Origin: Sporomusaceae bacterium UBA7701
GTDB lineage: Bacteria > Bacillota > Negativicutes > Sporomusales > UBA7701
Direction of reading: 5' to 3'
Length of the DNA stretch: 51,621 bases
Assembly (NCBI GenBank): GCA_002482545.1
Contig: DLGF01000004.1
Location: forward strand, 1-51,621
Part shown: piece by piece, positions 16,185 through 24,730 of the stretch
Numbering within the stretch: position 1 is the first letter of the stretch
Layout: the number at the start of each line of letters is the position of its first letter
The notes under the pieces: generated by a model
What the model was told of the DNA's origin: nothing
The model's input: only the letters and a program-made list of their open reading frames with translations
The model's database searches: none
Made by a program: the position numbers and the translations under genes

Positions 16185-17173
16185 TTATCGAGTTCCGGGA
16201 TACTTTAGCAACATCTTTTTCCCTGATCTTTCAAGTATGACTAAAGACTGGCGTTCCTTTTCGTTTAGGCCAAAATAATCGGATTGTTGCACAATAAAAA
16301 ACGCAGGCGTGTTTTCACGAATCACCTTTTTCAAGTCACCGGTAGATTTGATTTCACTGCCGTACACACCGCTGTAGAAAGTAAAACCCGGATGCAAGAA
16401 CTTAATGACGTACACCGGCGCCTGATGATCATCATACGCCGTAAATTTTGTCGCGATGTCTCTTGAACTAAGACTACCCGCAACGGGCGGTAATACAATG
16501 GTGACTATTAAAACTGAGACAATAACCATTCCGATTGATTGCACCCAGAATGCCTTTGCAGTGTCTCTTTTCAGTAGGAAGCTCAAAACCAGCACAATCA
16601 TGCTTGTCATCACTATCGCCAAGACTATCGCTCCATATTTTATTTCAGGGAAAGACTTTAGACCAATAAATGCTCCACCAATGATGCCCAGACCCAAAAC
16701 AGTAAATAAGATCGGCCAAATAAGACTCCATCCCCTCAGCCGAAAGCTCTCCCAATGCCGGTCTAGGTACCAACCGACTAATATGGCTAGCGGAGGATAC
16801 AGCGGAAGAATGTATGTAATAAGCTTAGTGCTGGAAATGGAGAAGAAAACGAAAATAAACGCCGCCCATATTATGAAAAATACCAGCATCGGATAATATT
16901 CAGCTTCCTTGTCTTTGAGCACAGTTCGCACGGCCTGCGGCAAAAGGCTTGTCCAAGGAAAGAACCCGGCAATCAGCACCGGGATGAAAGTTTGTCGTAC
17001 CAGAAACCGCCGTATATCCGCGGCGAGACATAATCGTCATACTGGATCATTTCCTTCGGTGTTTCGGCATAAACAGGCTCGTCAGGGTCGAGAAGCGATA
17101 TGCCGCCGAGATTGATAAATATTACGGCTATCGTAAGGAACGTCAACACCCAAAAGTTGACGGCTGAACGCAT
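16185..17173 (-). pseudogene. ArnT-like (GT39/GT83) glycosyltransferase with internal deletion
   Basis: The N-terminal 60 codons (17173 to about 16985) carry the family motif LLDPDEPVYAETPKEMI and GFWYDK. The sequence then jumps, out of frame, to a C-terminal part (16979-16185) beginning FFPWTSLLPQAV and carrying the late membrane segments and TKLITYILPLYPPLAILVGW. Intact members have about 500 residues or more, so over a hundred middle residues are gone. Intact homologues transfer sugars from polyprenyl phosphate to lipid A or glycans at the periplasmic face. Not functional as read. Confidence 0.8.
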
Positions 17174-17195
17174 ATCCTAACCCCCAGCTTAATTT

Positions 17196-18014
17196 CTATG
17201 CGCCCCGGACCACATAGACGACAACGATGAGTGCTGATAGAACCAATCTGTAAACTGCAAATATGGCGAAGTTGTGTCTTTGAAGATATTTAAGTAAAAA
17301 GCTGATGCTGATAAGACCAACTATAGCCGACGTGATGGTTCCGGCTAGAAATAAGGGATTAGCTATGTTATGAATAATGTCGGGAGTGTTCTTCAACGCG
17401 GCACCGGCGATGATCGGTGTAGCCAACAGGAAAGAAAACTTGGCTGCCGCCTCCCGCGAAAATCCTAACAACCGTCCTACGGTCATAGTGATGCCAGAAC
17501 GGGATACGCCCGGAATTAACGCCAGCGCCTGAGCGAAACCAATCAAAATCGCCTGCGTAAAGGTTATTTTTTCAAAGCTGACGATTTGGGCTGCTTTCTT
17601 GTCAACATAGTAAAGAACAATACCCATAACGGCCAAACCCACGGCGATAATAAGAATCTGAGATCGAATAAAATGCTCAATCACCGATTCCAAAGCAAGT
17701 CCGGCTACCCCTCCGGGAAGGGTAGCCACCACGAGATACCAAAACATTTTCCCCTCTTGGGTTTTAATCCCCGTGGACAGACCATTGGTAAGTAGTTGAA
17801 GCCAATCTTGGAAAAAGTATATAAGCACGGCAAACAGTGTTCCTACGTGGAGAGCTACATCAAGGGCTATATCAATATTTCCTCCAGCTTGGTTGATAAC
17901 GGGGTCCCAGTCAAAAAGCCACCGGGTAATAATTAAGTGCGCTGAACTGGATATGGGTAAGAATTCGCCAATGCCTTGCACAATCCCAAGAACGATCGCA
18001 ATATACCACAACAT
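17196..18014 (-). CDS. uppP: Undecaprenyl-diphosphatase
   Basis: 272 residues, the usual UppP/BacA length, with about eight membrane segments. The catalytic motifs are GEFLPISSSAHLII near the N-terminus and PGVSRSGITMTVGRLLG with SREAAAKFSFLLATP. It dephosphorylates undecaprenyl pyrophosphate to recycle the lipid carrier for peptidoglycan and other polymers. GGGGGTATGCAGT precedes ATG 18014. A decayed transporter gene lies upstream and the broken glycosyltransferase downstream, so the locus has lost neighbours, but this gene is intact. Confidence 0.93.
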   Translation of the reverse strand: MLWYIAIVLGIVQGIGEFLPISSSAHLIITRWLFDWDPVINQAGGNIDIALDVALHVGTLFAVLIYFFQDWLQLLTNGLSTGIKTQEGKMFWYLVVATLPGGVAGLALESVIEHFIRSQILIIAVGLAVMGIVLYYVDKKAAQIVSFEKITFTQAILIGFAQALALIPGVSRSGITMTVGRLLGFSREAAAKFSFLLATPIIAGAALKNTPDIIHNIANPLFLAGTITSAIVGLISISFLLKYLQRHNFAIFAVYRLVLSALIVVVYVVRGA

Positions 18015-18063
18015 ACTGCATACCCCCTTTTGCGTAAATAGTTTTGAAATAAGATTGCCTCGT

Positions 18064-18520
18064 TTATCGGGTAATTAACTTCCCTTGCCCCGGCGCCACG
18101 AGTAACGCTCCCCAAGCGATCAAAGCAACTCCTACACCGCCCAGAGCGCTGATCTTTTCCCCTAGCAGAGCAACTGCAATAATCGTCGCGATTACAACAC
18201 TCAGCTTGTCGATAGGCGCCACTTGCGACACATTGCCGAATTTAAAAGTGCCAGGAAGTAAAACAACCACGACATCGCACCGGCGATGCTGCTCAGGGCG
18301 ATATATGATATCGCCTTTTTGTCGGCCAGAATTGCCGGGACTTCCTTCAGTATCCCCTGGAATACAACGACAAAGGATCAGAAACACGGCCATAATGACC
18401 GACCGAATCGCCGTCGCGGTATTGGCATCGACCGATTGCAGTCCGATCTTGCCGAACACCGTCACCAATGCCGCTGCAGCGGCAGATATATAGAGCGAAT
18501 ACTAACCAAAGATGTTCCAA
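18064..18520 (-). pseudogene. EamA-type transporter gene with multiple frameshifts
   Basis: Three frames must be joined to read it: EHLWLVFALYI from TTG 18520, then AAAALVTVFGKIGLQSVDAN and TAIRSVIMAVFLIL, then LKEVPAILADKKAISYIALS and SIAGAMSWLFYFLAL, then FGNVSQVAPIDKLSVVIATI and the closing helices. Reassembled, it is a short EamA/drug-metabolite transporter of about 140-150 residues. At least two frameshifts and a stop show it is dead. Confidence 0.8.
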
Positions 18521-18531
18521 GCGGATCCCTT

Positions 18532-20142
18532 CTAACGCTCTCTTAGTACGTCCCCGATAAAGGGAAGCCGCTCGATGTCCCGCCGGGTCAGGCCGCCGGC
18601 AGCAAACATCATCCCTACATAGGCGAAACCGCCGCACAGTGCAGTAAAGCCGAGCCCCAGCAATTCACTCCGCAACAGGATTGTTAGCGGAGTATAGCAG
18701 AAATATATGACCCCGCCCATTACTGCCGCCGCGCCAACGTTTTTGGTCAGATCGCCGCCGCTGAGAAAAAAACCGGTGTAACGATGGATGAAATATAAAT
18801 TCAGGGCTGTGGCGATGCCGATGTCGGCTACGGTCGCCCAGGCGGCCCCCAGAATACCGAGAGTGGGGATGGCGGTGAGCGTCCAGTTAAGGGCAACCTT
18901 TACCACCGCCGATACCCCCATGTTTATCACTGGGATGGCCGTAAGTCCCAGACCCTGGAGGACTCCTGTGGTGACCTGGTGGATACCGAGTAAGAATACG
19001 CCGCCTGCCATTACCCTGGTGACAGCAGCCGCGCCGGGAGCGTGGTAGATCACGCTTACCACCGGTGTGGCCAGCAACCACAGCATCACGCCGAAGGGAA
19101 TTGTCGCGATATTGGCAAGCCGCATGGCCCCCGCCGTGCGGTAAAAGACATCTTGCCTCTCCTTGAGCGAATAGGCCTGGGAAATTGCTGGCACAAGGCT
19201 GGTGGCCAAAGCAGCCGTCAGGATTGTCGCCAGATTGACGAGCGGTATGGCCATACCGGTCAAGTAGCCGAATAGCTCCGTCGCCTGTCCGACATTATAT
19301 CCGGCGTCCTCCAGCCGTAACGGCACGACGAAGAGGTCTAGGTTGGCCACCAGCGGCAGCATGATACTTGAAAGAGACACTGGCAGTGCCAGTTTGGCAA
19401 TGCGCCGGACAATAGCCTTCCTGCCTTCCTGTCGCGCCTGCGCGGCCTCTGCTTGCGACTTCGCTCGGCAATCCCTTTGTAATAGGAGGTAATAGTAGAT
19501 TAGTACAAAAAGGGCAACGGCGGCGCCGACGCCCGCCCCTAAACTGGCTCCCCCCGCGGCGAATGCCAACCCCCTGGGCAGTAGGAGGCTGGCAAAGATT
19601 AGCATTGTCCCTACCCGAAAAAGCTGCTCGACAATTTGTGAAACAGCTGTTGGCGTCATAATCTGCCATCCCTGGAGATACCCGCGAAAACTCGAAAGAA
19701 GGGTTACCAAAAATATCGCCGGTGACAGAGCAATGAGCGAATAGTAGGCCCGCGGGTCGCGAATGATTCGCTGCTCGATCAGCCAGCCGGACCCGAAGTA
19801 TAGCAGTACACTTAAGACGACTCCGGTTATCATGAGTAAAATAAAAGACAGGTTAAAAACGCGATTAGCTCCCTGATAATCCCGAAGAGCTATTTTCTCT
19901 GCCGTTATAATGGAAATAGCCACCGGTATGCCTGCAGACGAAATGCTTAAAGCCAATAAATACAGTGGAAAGGCCATCTGGTAAATGCCAATGCCTTCGC
20001 CGCCCAATATACGGGATAAAAAAATCCAGTTTAAGCTGCCGATCACTTTAACCACAATTCCGGCAGCCGCCAGAATCAAGGTTCCTTTAAAAAAATGACT
20101 GCTCGAACCTGCTGGCCGGGTATTATCTGTTACCTCTTTCAT
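18532..20142 (-). CDS. SpoVB-like MOP-superfamily flippase
   Basis: 536 residues from ATG 20142; the frame also opens at TTG 20190, inside the DedA gene. About 14 membrane segments, with family features such as KGTLILAAAGIVVKVIGSLN, RILGGEGIGIYQMAFPLYLL and SSFRGYLQGWQ. SpoVB/MurJ-type proteins flip lipid-linked envelope precursors; SpoVB is needed for spore cortex in Bacillus. The length and first motif fit the stage V sporulation protein B/polysaccharide exporter group rather than MurJ. It follows the DedA gene closely, so the two are probably one unit. Confidence 0.85.
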   Translation of the reverse strand: MKEVTDNTRPAGSSSHFFKGTLILAAAGIVVKVIGSLNWIFLSRILGGEGIGIYQMAFPLYLLALSISSAGIPVAISIITAEKIALRDYQGANRVFNLSFILLMITGVVLSVLLYFGSGWLIEQRIIRDPRAYYSLIALSPAIFLVTLLSSFRGYLQGWQIMTPTAVSQIVEQLFRVGTMLIFASLLLPRGLAFAAGGASLGAGVGAAVALFVLIYYYLLLQRDCRAKSQAEAAQARQEGRKAIVRRIAKLALPVSLSSIMLPLVANLDLFVVPLRLEDAGYNVGQATELFGYLTGMAIPLVNLATILTAALATSLVPAISQAYSLKERQDVFYRTAGAMRLANIATIPFGVMLWLLATPVVSVIYHAPGAAAVTRVMAGGVFLLGIHQVTTGVLQGLGLTAIPVINMGVSAVVKVALNWTLTAIPTLGILGAAWATVADIGIATALNLYFIHRYTGFFLSGGDLTKNVGAAAVMGGVIYFCYTPLTILLRSELLGLGFTALCGGFAYVGMMFAAGGLTRRDIERLPFIGDVLRER

Positions 20143-20176
20143 ATTCTCAGCCCTTGTTCCGTTTCTTGGCGTATAT

Positions 20177-20782
20177 TTACCTAGTGTCAAGTTCCCCTCT
20201 ATTACGCCTAAACCACAGTATTCCTAACAGCACAAGGCCAACCCCTACCAGCAGAGCTGCGTTGTGTCCCATGGACTCAATTTCATGCCAATTCTCACCA
20301 AGAAGCATCCCGGCATAGATAAGGCCGATTGTCCAAGGTATTGACCCCAATACTGTATAGAATACAAATTTGCTGAAAGGAACACGAGCAAAACCGGCCG
20401 GCAAAGAGATGAAGGTCCTGACGACAGGCAGGAGTCGGGCAAAAAAGACGGCTTTGAGTCCGTAGCGGTCAAACCATTGTTGCGCAGAGTCAACATGCCG
20501 CCTTGACAGAAAAATGTACCTTCCGTATTTTTCCGCGAAAGGCCTCCCGCCATAGTAACCCGCCCAATAAGATGCTACCGAGCCCAGCAATCCTCCGATC
20601 ACCCCGGCGATAACCGCTGTGGTGAAGTCCATGCGGCCCAGGAAGACCAGATAGCCGGCAAAACCAAAGATCAGTTCGCTCGGGACAGGCAGGCAGGCGC
20701 TCTCCATAGCCATGCCGACGATGATCGCAGCGTAACCCCAGACATCGATATATTGAATGATCCATGCATAAAATTGTTCCAT
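20177..20782 (-). CDS. DedA-family membrane protein
   Basis: About 201 residues. DedA motifs include ESACLPVPSELIFGFAGYL, GSVASYWAGYYGGRPF and FFARLLPVVRTFISLPAGFA. Members are thought to recycle undecaprenyl phosphate or phospholipids across the membrane. An ATG at 20791 abuts GAAAGG, so ATG 20782, nine bases further on, is the likelier start. It lies upstream of the flippase and near uppP and the PAP2 gene, so this region concentrates lipid-carrier functions. Confidence 0.88.
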   Translation of the reverse strand: MEQFYAWIIQYIDVWGYAAIIVGMAMESACLPVPSELIFGFAGYLVFLGRMDFTTAVIAGVIGGLLGSVASYWAGYYGGRPFAEKYGRYIFLSRRHVDSAQQWFDRYGLKAVFFARLLPVVRTFISLPAGFARVPFSKFVFYTVLGSIPWTIGLIYAGMLLGENWHEIESMGHNAALLVGVGLVLLGILWFRRNRGELDTR

Positions 20783-20814
20783 TTTTTTCATCCTTTCAGG
20801 GGTCGCTATGTCAA

Positions 20815-20857
20815 AACGAACGGCCGGGCCAGAACATAGTTAAACCCGCCGTTCGTT
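20815..20857 (-). terminator. Hairpin between the secreted protein gene and dedA
   Basis: AACGAACGGC and GCCGTTCGTT arms with an added GGG/CCC pairing. It lies 30 bases past the stop of the minus-strand secreted protein gene. Confidence 0.65.
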
Positions 20858-20886
20858 ATTGCATTTACAATGGACTGAATGCTTAC

Positions 20887-21219
20887 TTAGTCATCATCAT
20901 GCTCGCCGTCTTTGTCCGAAGCGGTCCGGGCATAAAGAACATTTCCCTGAAGGTTCTTCTGGATTTTCACTTTGTCGCCGATCTTAATATTGGTGATGTC
21001 TATCGGCGCTCCGGTGAGATCGACCGTTTGGGTCCTAAAGAAATTGGCTACGGTAATACTATTGTTGCTGACACCTGTAACTACCCCGCGCACTTGAAAC
21101 ATCGCATGCGCACCAGCGGCAAGCACGCCTATCATGGCACCCAGGACTACGATGCCATAAAGTTTCTTCTTGTGGGCCGCCATAATATTCTTAGCTAGAG
21201 CAATAAAAGTTTTTATCAT
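20887..21219 (-). CDS. Exported small beta-rich protein
   Basis: 110 residues. A basic N-terminus and a signal or anchor segment (about 20-42, YGIVVLGAMIGVLAAGAHA) precede a small beta domain (RGVVTGVSNNSITVA, IKIGDKVKIQKNLQGN) like an OB or DUF5666-type barrel, then an acidic tail KDGEHDDD. GAGGAGGAACTC precedes ATG 21219. It is divergent from the first response-regulator gene and shares its promoter region with three ATTAGA boxes, so it is a likely target. Function unknown; a metal- or cation-binding envelope protein is possible from the acidic tail. Confidence 0.7.
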   Translation of the reverse strand: MIKTFIALAKNIMAAHKKKLYGIVVLGAMIGVLAAGAHAMFQVRGVVTGVSNNSITVANFFRTQTVDLTGAPIDITNIKIGDKVKIQKNLQGNVLYARTASDKDGEHDDD

Positions 21220-21248
21220 GAGTTCCTCCTCGTGTTTATTGGTACAGG

Positions 21249-21254
21249 ATTATA
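21249..21254 (-). promoter_or_regulatory. -10 box of the exported protein gene
   Basis: TATAAT on the minus strand, with only a weak -35 (GCCTTG at 21277-21272) 17 bases upstream. The ATTAGA boxes end immediately beyond that weak -35, as expected for a promoter needing an OmpR-family activator. Confidence 0.6.
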
Positions 21255-21278
21255 ATACCCCGTTAACATTACAAGGCC

Positions 21279-21306
21279 ATTAGACCAAGATTAGAATTGG
21301 ATTAGA
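21279..21306. promoter_or_regulatory. Three ATTAGA direct repeats, 11-base period
   Basis: ATTAGA occurs at 21279, 21290 and 21301, exactly 11 bases apart, as in PhoB/OmpR-family recognition sites. It lies between the divergent exported-protein gene and the first response regulator. A matching pair precedes the second regulator. Confidence 0.7.
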
Positions 21307-21392
21307 AATCACGGGCTACTCTGTCCTATATGTCGGAGAAGATGCTTTTCCTATAGTTGGAGCTACGCTTGAAATTAGGGGGGCGCCGTCCT

Positions 21393-22085
21393 ATGCTGAT
21401 GCCAATAGCGAAAGTTTTAATCGTGGAAGACGAGGTGAAAATAGCCCGTTTTCTTCAAATGGAGCTGGAACACGAGGGATTCGCCACAGCCACCGAAGCC
21501 AACGGCCGCCAAGCCCTCGACAGGATCATGCAGGAGGACTTTGCCCTGATCCTGCTTGATGTGATGCTGCCGAAGATGGATGGCGTCGAGGTCTGCCGGC
21601 GGGTTCGCACAATATCGGAAGTTCCGATCATCATGATAACCGCTAAGGGCGATATCGAAGACAAAGTAACTGGCCTGGATACCGGCGCCGATGACTATGT
21701 AACCAAACCCTTTGCCGTCCCCGAGTTGCTGGCCCGCATCCGGGCAACGCTTCGCAAACACAAAACCCCCGGCCAAAAATCGGCCGAGGGCAATCTATAC
21801 GTAAAAAACCTGCTGTTATTGCCGGGCCGTTACGAAGTCCAGATCGATGGTCAGCCCGTGGATTTGACCAAGAAAGAATACGACCTCCTGGAGTATCTTG
21901 TGCGTAATAAAAACCTGGTGCTTGACCGCGAACGCATCCTGCAAGAAGTCTGGGGTTATGAATATATGGGCGATACCAATGTAGTGGATGTGTATATACG
22001 CTATCTACGTAGCAAACTTGACGAGCCGTTCGAACAAAAGTACATCCATACCGTCAGGGGAGTGGGCTATATGGTCAGGGATTAA
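21393..22085 (+). CDS. OmpR-family response regulator, first copy (no kinase)
   Basis: 230 residues from ATG 21393 (AGGGGGG upstream). The receiver has EDE, the phosphoacceptor Asp in LILLDVMLPKMDG and Lys in VTKPFAVPELL; the winged helix ends VVDVYIRYLRSKLDEPF and TVRGVGYMV. It is about three-quarters identical by eye to the regulator at 22512, but visibly more GC-rich. No kinase gene follows; where the second copy's kinase begins, this copy has only a degraded echo (TGGTCAGGGATTAAAC). Possibly it now answers to the kinase at 23188. Confidence 0.9.
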   Translation: MLMPIAKVLIVEDEVKIARFLQMELEHEGFATATEANGRQALDRIMQEDFALILLDVMLPKMDGVEVCRRVRTISEVPIIMITAKGDIEDKVTGLDTGADDYVTKPFAVPELLARIRATLRKHKTPGQKSAEGNLYVKNLLLLPGRYEVQIDGQPVDLTKKEYDLLEYLVRNKNLVLDRERILQEVWGYEYMGDTNVVDVYIRYLRSKLDEPFEQKYIHTVRGVGYMVRD

Positions 22086-22511
22086 ACATAAAAGTGGATT
22101 GCCCAGTTCTTACATTGTCCGTTGCTTTGCCAATATTTTCTTGTCGCGGATATTTTTCTTGGCACTCTTCTCTTCCGAATTCCCTCGCTACGCGGGGGAG
22201 TTCGCTTATACAACAAGTCGACGGGATATATAATCCTTCGCTAATAACATGGATACTACAAAACTTTACTATTGACGTTAGCACCAAAATGAGGTTGCGG
22301 TCAGTTATCAAAATAGTTTGTACTTCCTGAGCAGTATTTTAGTCAGGATCAGCGCCTCTAGCTTTCTAGGCTATGATAGCAGGTGAACATGGCTAAATAA
22401 GATTAGAATCAAATTAGAAATATCGATAATGTCTTCCTATCTGTACAAAAAGATGCTTTTATATAATTGTCTAATTTGTCGCAATTAGGGCTAATCATGG
22501 GAGGTCATAAA
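22086..22511. other. Gene-free stretch between the two regulator copies
   Basis: Begins with a kinase-start-like echo; a frame reading IWSGIKHKSGLP resembles the start of the downstream kinase (MWSKIKQLAIPV), then stops. The rest is AT-rich and ends with the second promoter region and its ATTAGA pair. I see no intact gene. Confidence 0.45.
22402..22418. promoter_or_regulatory. Two ATTAGA direct repeats, 11-base period
   Basis: ATTAGA at 22402 and 22413. The surrounding sequence (AAGATTAGAATC, then AAGATGCTTTT about 45 bases on) parallels the region before the first regulator, so the control region was duplicated with the gene. Confidence 0.65.
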
Positions 22512-23204
22512 ATGCTAACGCAAGCTACAAAAATTTTGATTGTAGAAGACGAGGCTAAAATTGCTAGTTTTATTCAATTAGAGCTAGTGCATCAAGGCTT
22601 TACAACAGTCATCGAAACAAACGGACGGAAGGCTCTTGACCGGATCACTCAGGAAAACTTTGACTTGATTCTGCTAGATTTGATGCTGCCGGAGATGGAT
22701 GGGATGGAAATTTGCAGAAGGGTACGCGAAGTATCTACCGTTCCGATCATCATGCTAACAGCTCGGGGCGACATCGAAGATAAGGTTACAGGGCTGGATA
22801 TCGGAGCTGATGACTATATAACCAAACCCTTTGTTGTTCCGGAACTCCTCGCACGTATTCGAGCGGCGCTTCGCAAACATAATATTTTTGTACAACAACA
22901 GACCGAAGACGTACTTTCCGTAAAAAATATGGTGTTATTTCCAAGCCGGTATGAAGTGCAAATTGATGGGCAGCATGTGGAATTAACCAAGAAAGAATAT
23001 GACCTCCTGGAGTATCTGGTACGCCACAAAAACTGGGTCCTTGCCCGTGAGCGCATCGTTCTGGAAGTATGGGGTTATGAATATATGGGCGATACCAATG
23101 TGGTAGATGTATATGTACGCTACCTGCGCAGCAAACTGGATGAACCGTTTGGACAAAAATACATCCACACTGTGAGAGGAGTAGGCTATGTGGTCAAAGA
23201 TTAA
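22512..23204 (+). CDS. OmpR-family response regulator, second copy
   Basis: 230 residues from ATG 22512 (GGGAGG upstream; the frame opens earlier without a ribosome site). EDE pocket, Asp in LILLDLMLPEMDG, Lys in ITKPFVVPELL, then a winged helix with DTNVVDVYVRYLRSKL. Its last 17 bases overlap the start of the kinase gene, indicating translational coupling. The AT-rich codon use differs from the first copy. Confidence 0.93.
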   Translation: MLTQATKILIVEDEAKIASFIQLELVHQGFTTVIETNGRKALDRITQENFDLILLDLMLPEMDGMEICRRVREVSTVPIIMLTARGDIEDKVTGLDIGADDYITKPFVVPELLARIRAALRKHNIFVQQQTEDVLSVKNMVLFPSRYEVQIDGQHVELTKKEYDLLEYLVRHKNWVLARERIVLEVWGYEYMGDTNVVDVYVRYLRSKLDEPFGQKYIHTVRGVGYVVKD

Positions 23205-24606
23205 ACAACTTGCCATACCTGTATCGGTTAAACTTACAATTCTTTATGCAGCCATTCTGTTTTGTATCTTGCTCCTGACCAGCACGTTAACCGTGGCGGG
23301 CCTTTATTATATGCTATACAATCAGGTTAACGATGATATCAGCGCAAGCATAAACCGCGTGAATCAGTACTTAGTGGCGGGAAAGCCGTTGGATCAAAAT
23401 ATGTTGGAGACGAATCTTCTTGCGCCTAATGTAATACTGAAAGTCAGTGACCAACAGAACCGCCTGCTGATCGACAGCGCTCCTGCTGTCGGAAATCGGA
23501 CGGATTTATCGGAAGAGATGGATGAGGACTATCGCATTATGAAGTTTATCCCGCTAAAGAAGCCCTTTTTAACTATTGTCCGAATGAACCGGAATTATTA
23601 CTTTCTTACAAATCAAGTGGTTCAGCAGGGCGGTGGAACCTATCAATTACATTTCTTGAGACCGATAGCGGAAGAAGTACATTTCATCAAGGACCTTATT
23701 AAAAGTTTGTTTGTGACCAATGCATTGGGGCTTTTCGTCGCTATTGTATCTGGCATCTTTATAAGCCTCAGAATTTTGCGCCCCATTCGCAAAATTACTG
23801 AAACCGCCAAAGAAATTGAAATCAACCAGCTTGGTAAACGATTTGAAGTAACCGATAGTAACGATGAACTGCAAGAATTGGCCAGGACTTTCAATCACAT
23901 GCTCAATCGGATTCAAACCGGTTTCGAACAGCAGCGGCGCTTCGTTGCCGACGCCTCTCATGAGTTGCGCACGCCAGTTACGGTAATTAGCGGATATGTC
24001 GATATTCTTGACCGTTGGGGTAAAGAGGACCCCGCTGCTCTTCAGGAAGGCATCAGCGCAATCAAATCGGAAGCGACGAATATACACGAACTCATTGAAA
24101 AACTACTGTTTCTGGCACGGGCTGACCAAAGTAAGCAAGTAATCAATAAAGTAACAGTAGCTATGGAATCCCTTATCGCCGATATTATTCAGGAAACCCG
24201 GCTTATTGCCCCAGGCCACAAAATTGAACTTCCCCTAAATGACGCAGCTACCATCCATGGCGACCCCACTTATATCAAAGAAATGCTGCGAATTTTTATC
24301 GATAACAGTATCAAGTACACCCCTGAAGGCGGAACGATTCGCATAACCTCCCAAAGGGTAGACCACCATTTAGACATCACAATTCAAGATACCGGCATAG
24401 GCATACCGGAGGAAGATCAGCCAAAAGTCTTTAACCGATTTTATCGAGTGGATAAATCCCGATCCAAAGCCACTGGGGGCACTGGTCTTGGTTTGTCCAT
24501 CGCCCGTTGGATAGCTGACCAACACAATAGCACCATACGGCTATCCAGTTCTCCTGGGGAAGGTACTACTATCACCGTGCGAATACCGCTAATAGATCAT
24601 CCATAA
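23188..24606 (+). CDS. Sensor histidine kinase (ArlS/CusS-like architecture)
   Basis: 472 residues. Membrane segments at about 12-38 and 170-195 enclose a sensor of about 130 residues. Then come HAMP (about 192-245), a HisKA domain with DASHELRTPVTVISGY, and an ATPase with N box DNSIKYTP, G1 DTGIGIPEED and G2 GGTGLGLSIA. The architecture resembles ArlS and other EnvZ-type kinases. It partners the overlapping regulator and perhaps also the orphan first copy. The ligand is not evident. A hairpin follows at about 24630-24671. Confidence 0.92.
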   Translation: MWSKIKQLAIPVSVKLTILYAAILFCILLLTSTLTVAGLYYMLYNQVNDDISASINRVNQYLVAGKPLDQNMLETNLLAPNVILKVSDQQNRLLIDSAPAVGNRTDLSEEMDEDYRIMKFIPLKKPFLTIVRMNRNYYFLTNQVVQQGGGTYQLHFLRPIAEEVHFIKDLIKSLFVTNALGLFVAIVSGIFISLRILRPIRKITETAKEIEINQLGKRFEVTDSNDELQELARTFNHMLNRIQTGFEQQRRFVADASHELRTPVTVISGYVDILDRWGKEDPAALQEGISAIKSEATNIHELIEKLLFLARADQSKQVINKVTVAMESLIADIIQETRLIAPGHKIELPLNDAATIHGDPTYIKEMLRIFIDNSIKYTPEGGTIRITSQRVDHHLDITIQDTGIGIPEEDQPKVFNRFYRVDKSRSKATGGTGLGLSIARWIADQHNSTIRLSSSPGEGTTITVRIPLIDHP

Positions 24607-24629
24607 GCTCAGCATATTGAGCTTGAAAT

Positions 24630-24671
24630 TAAAGGTCCCTTATAGGCTATGGTCCTGAAGGGGCCTTTAAC
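24630..24671 (+). terminator. Terminator after the kinase gene
   Basis: TTAAAGGTCCC pairs with GGGGCCTTTAA over a loop of about 20 bases, shortly after the kinase stop. Confidence 0.55.
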
Positions 24672-24708
24672 GTCAGAAGAATGTTATCTTTATTTATGAG
24701 AGAAACAA

Positions 24709-24730
24709 AAAGGCGGGATTCCCCGCCTTT
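24709..24730 (-). terminator. Terminator of the chimeric minus-strand gene
   Basis: AAAGGCGGG/CCCGCCTTT stem; on the minus strand it is followed by TTGTTTCTC. It overlaps the stop codon of the gene ending at 24729. Confidence 0.75.
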
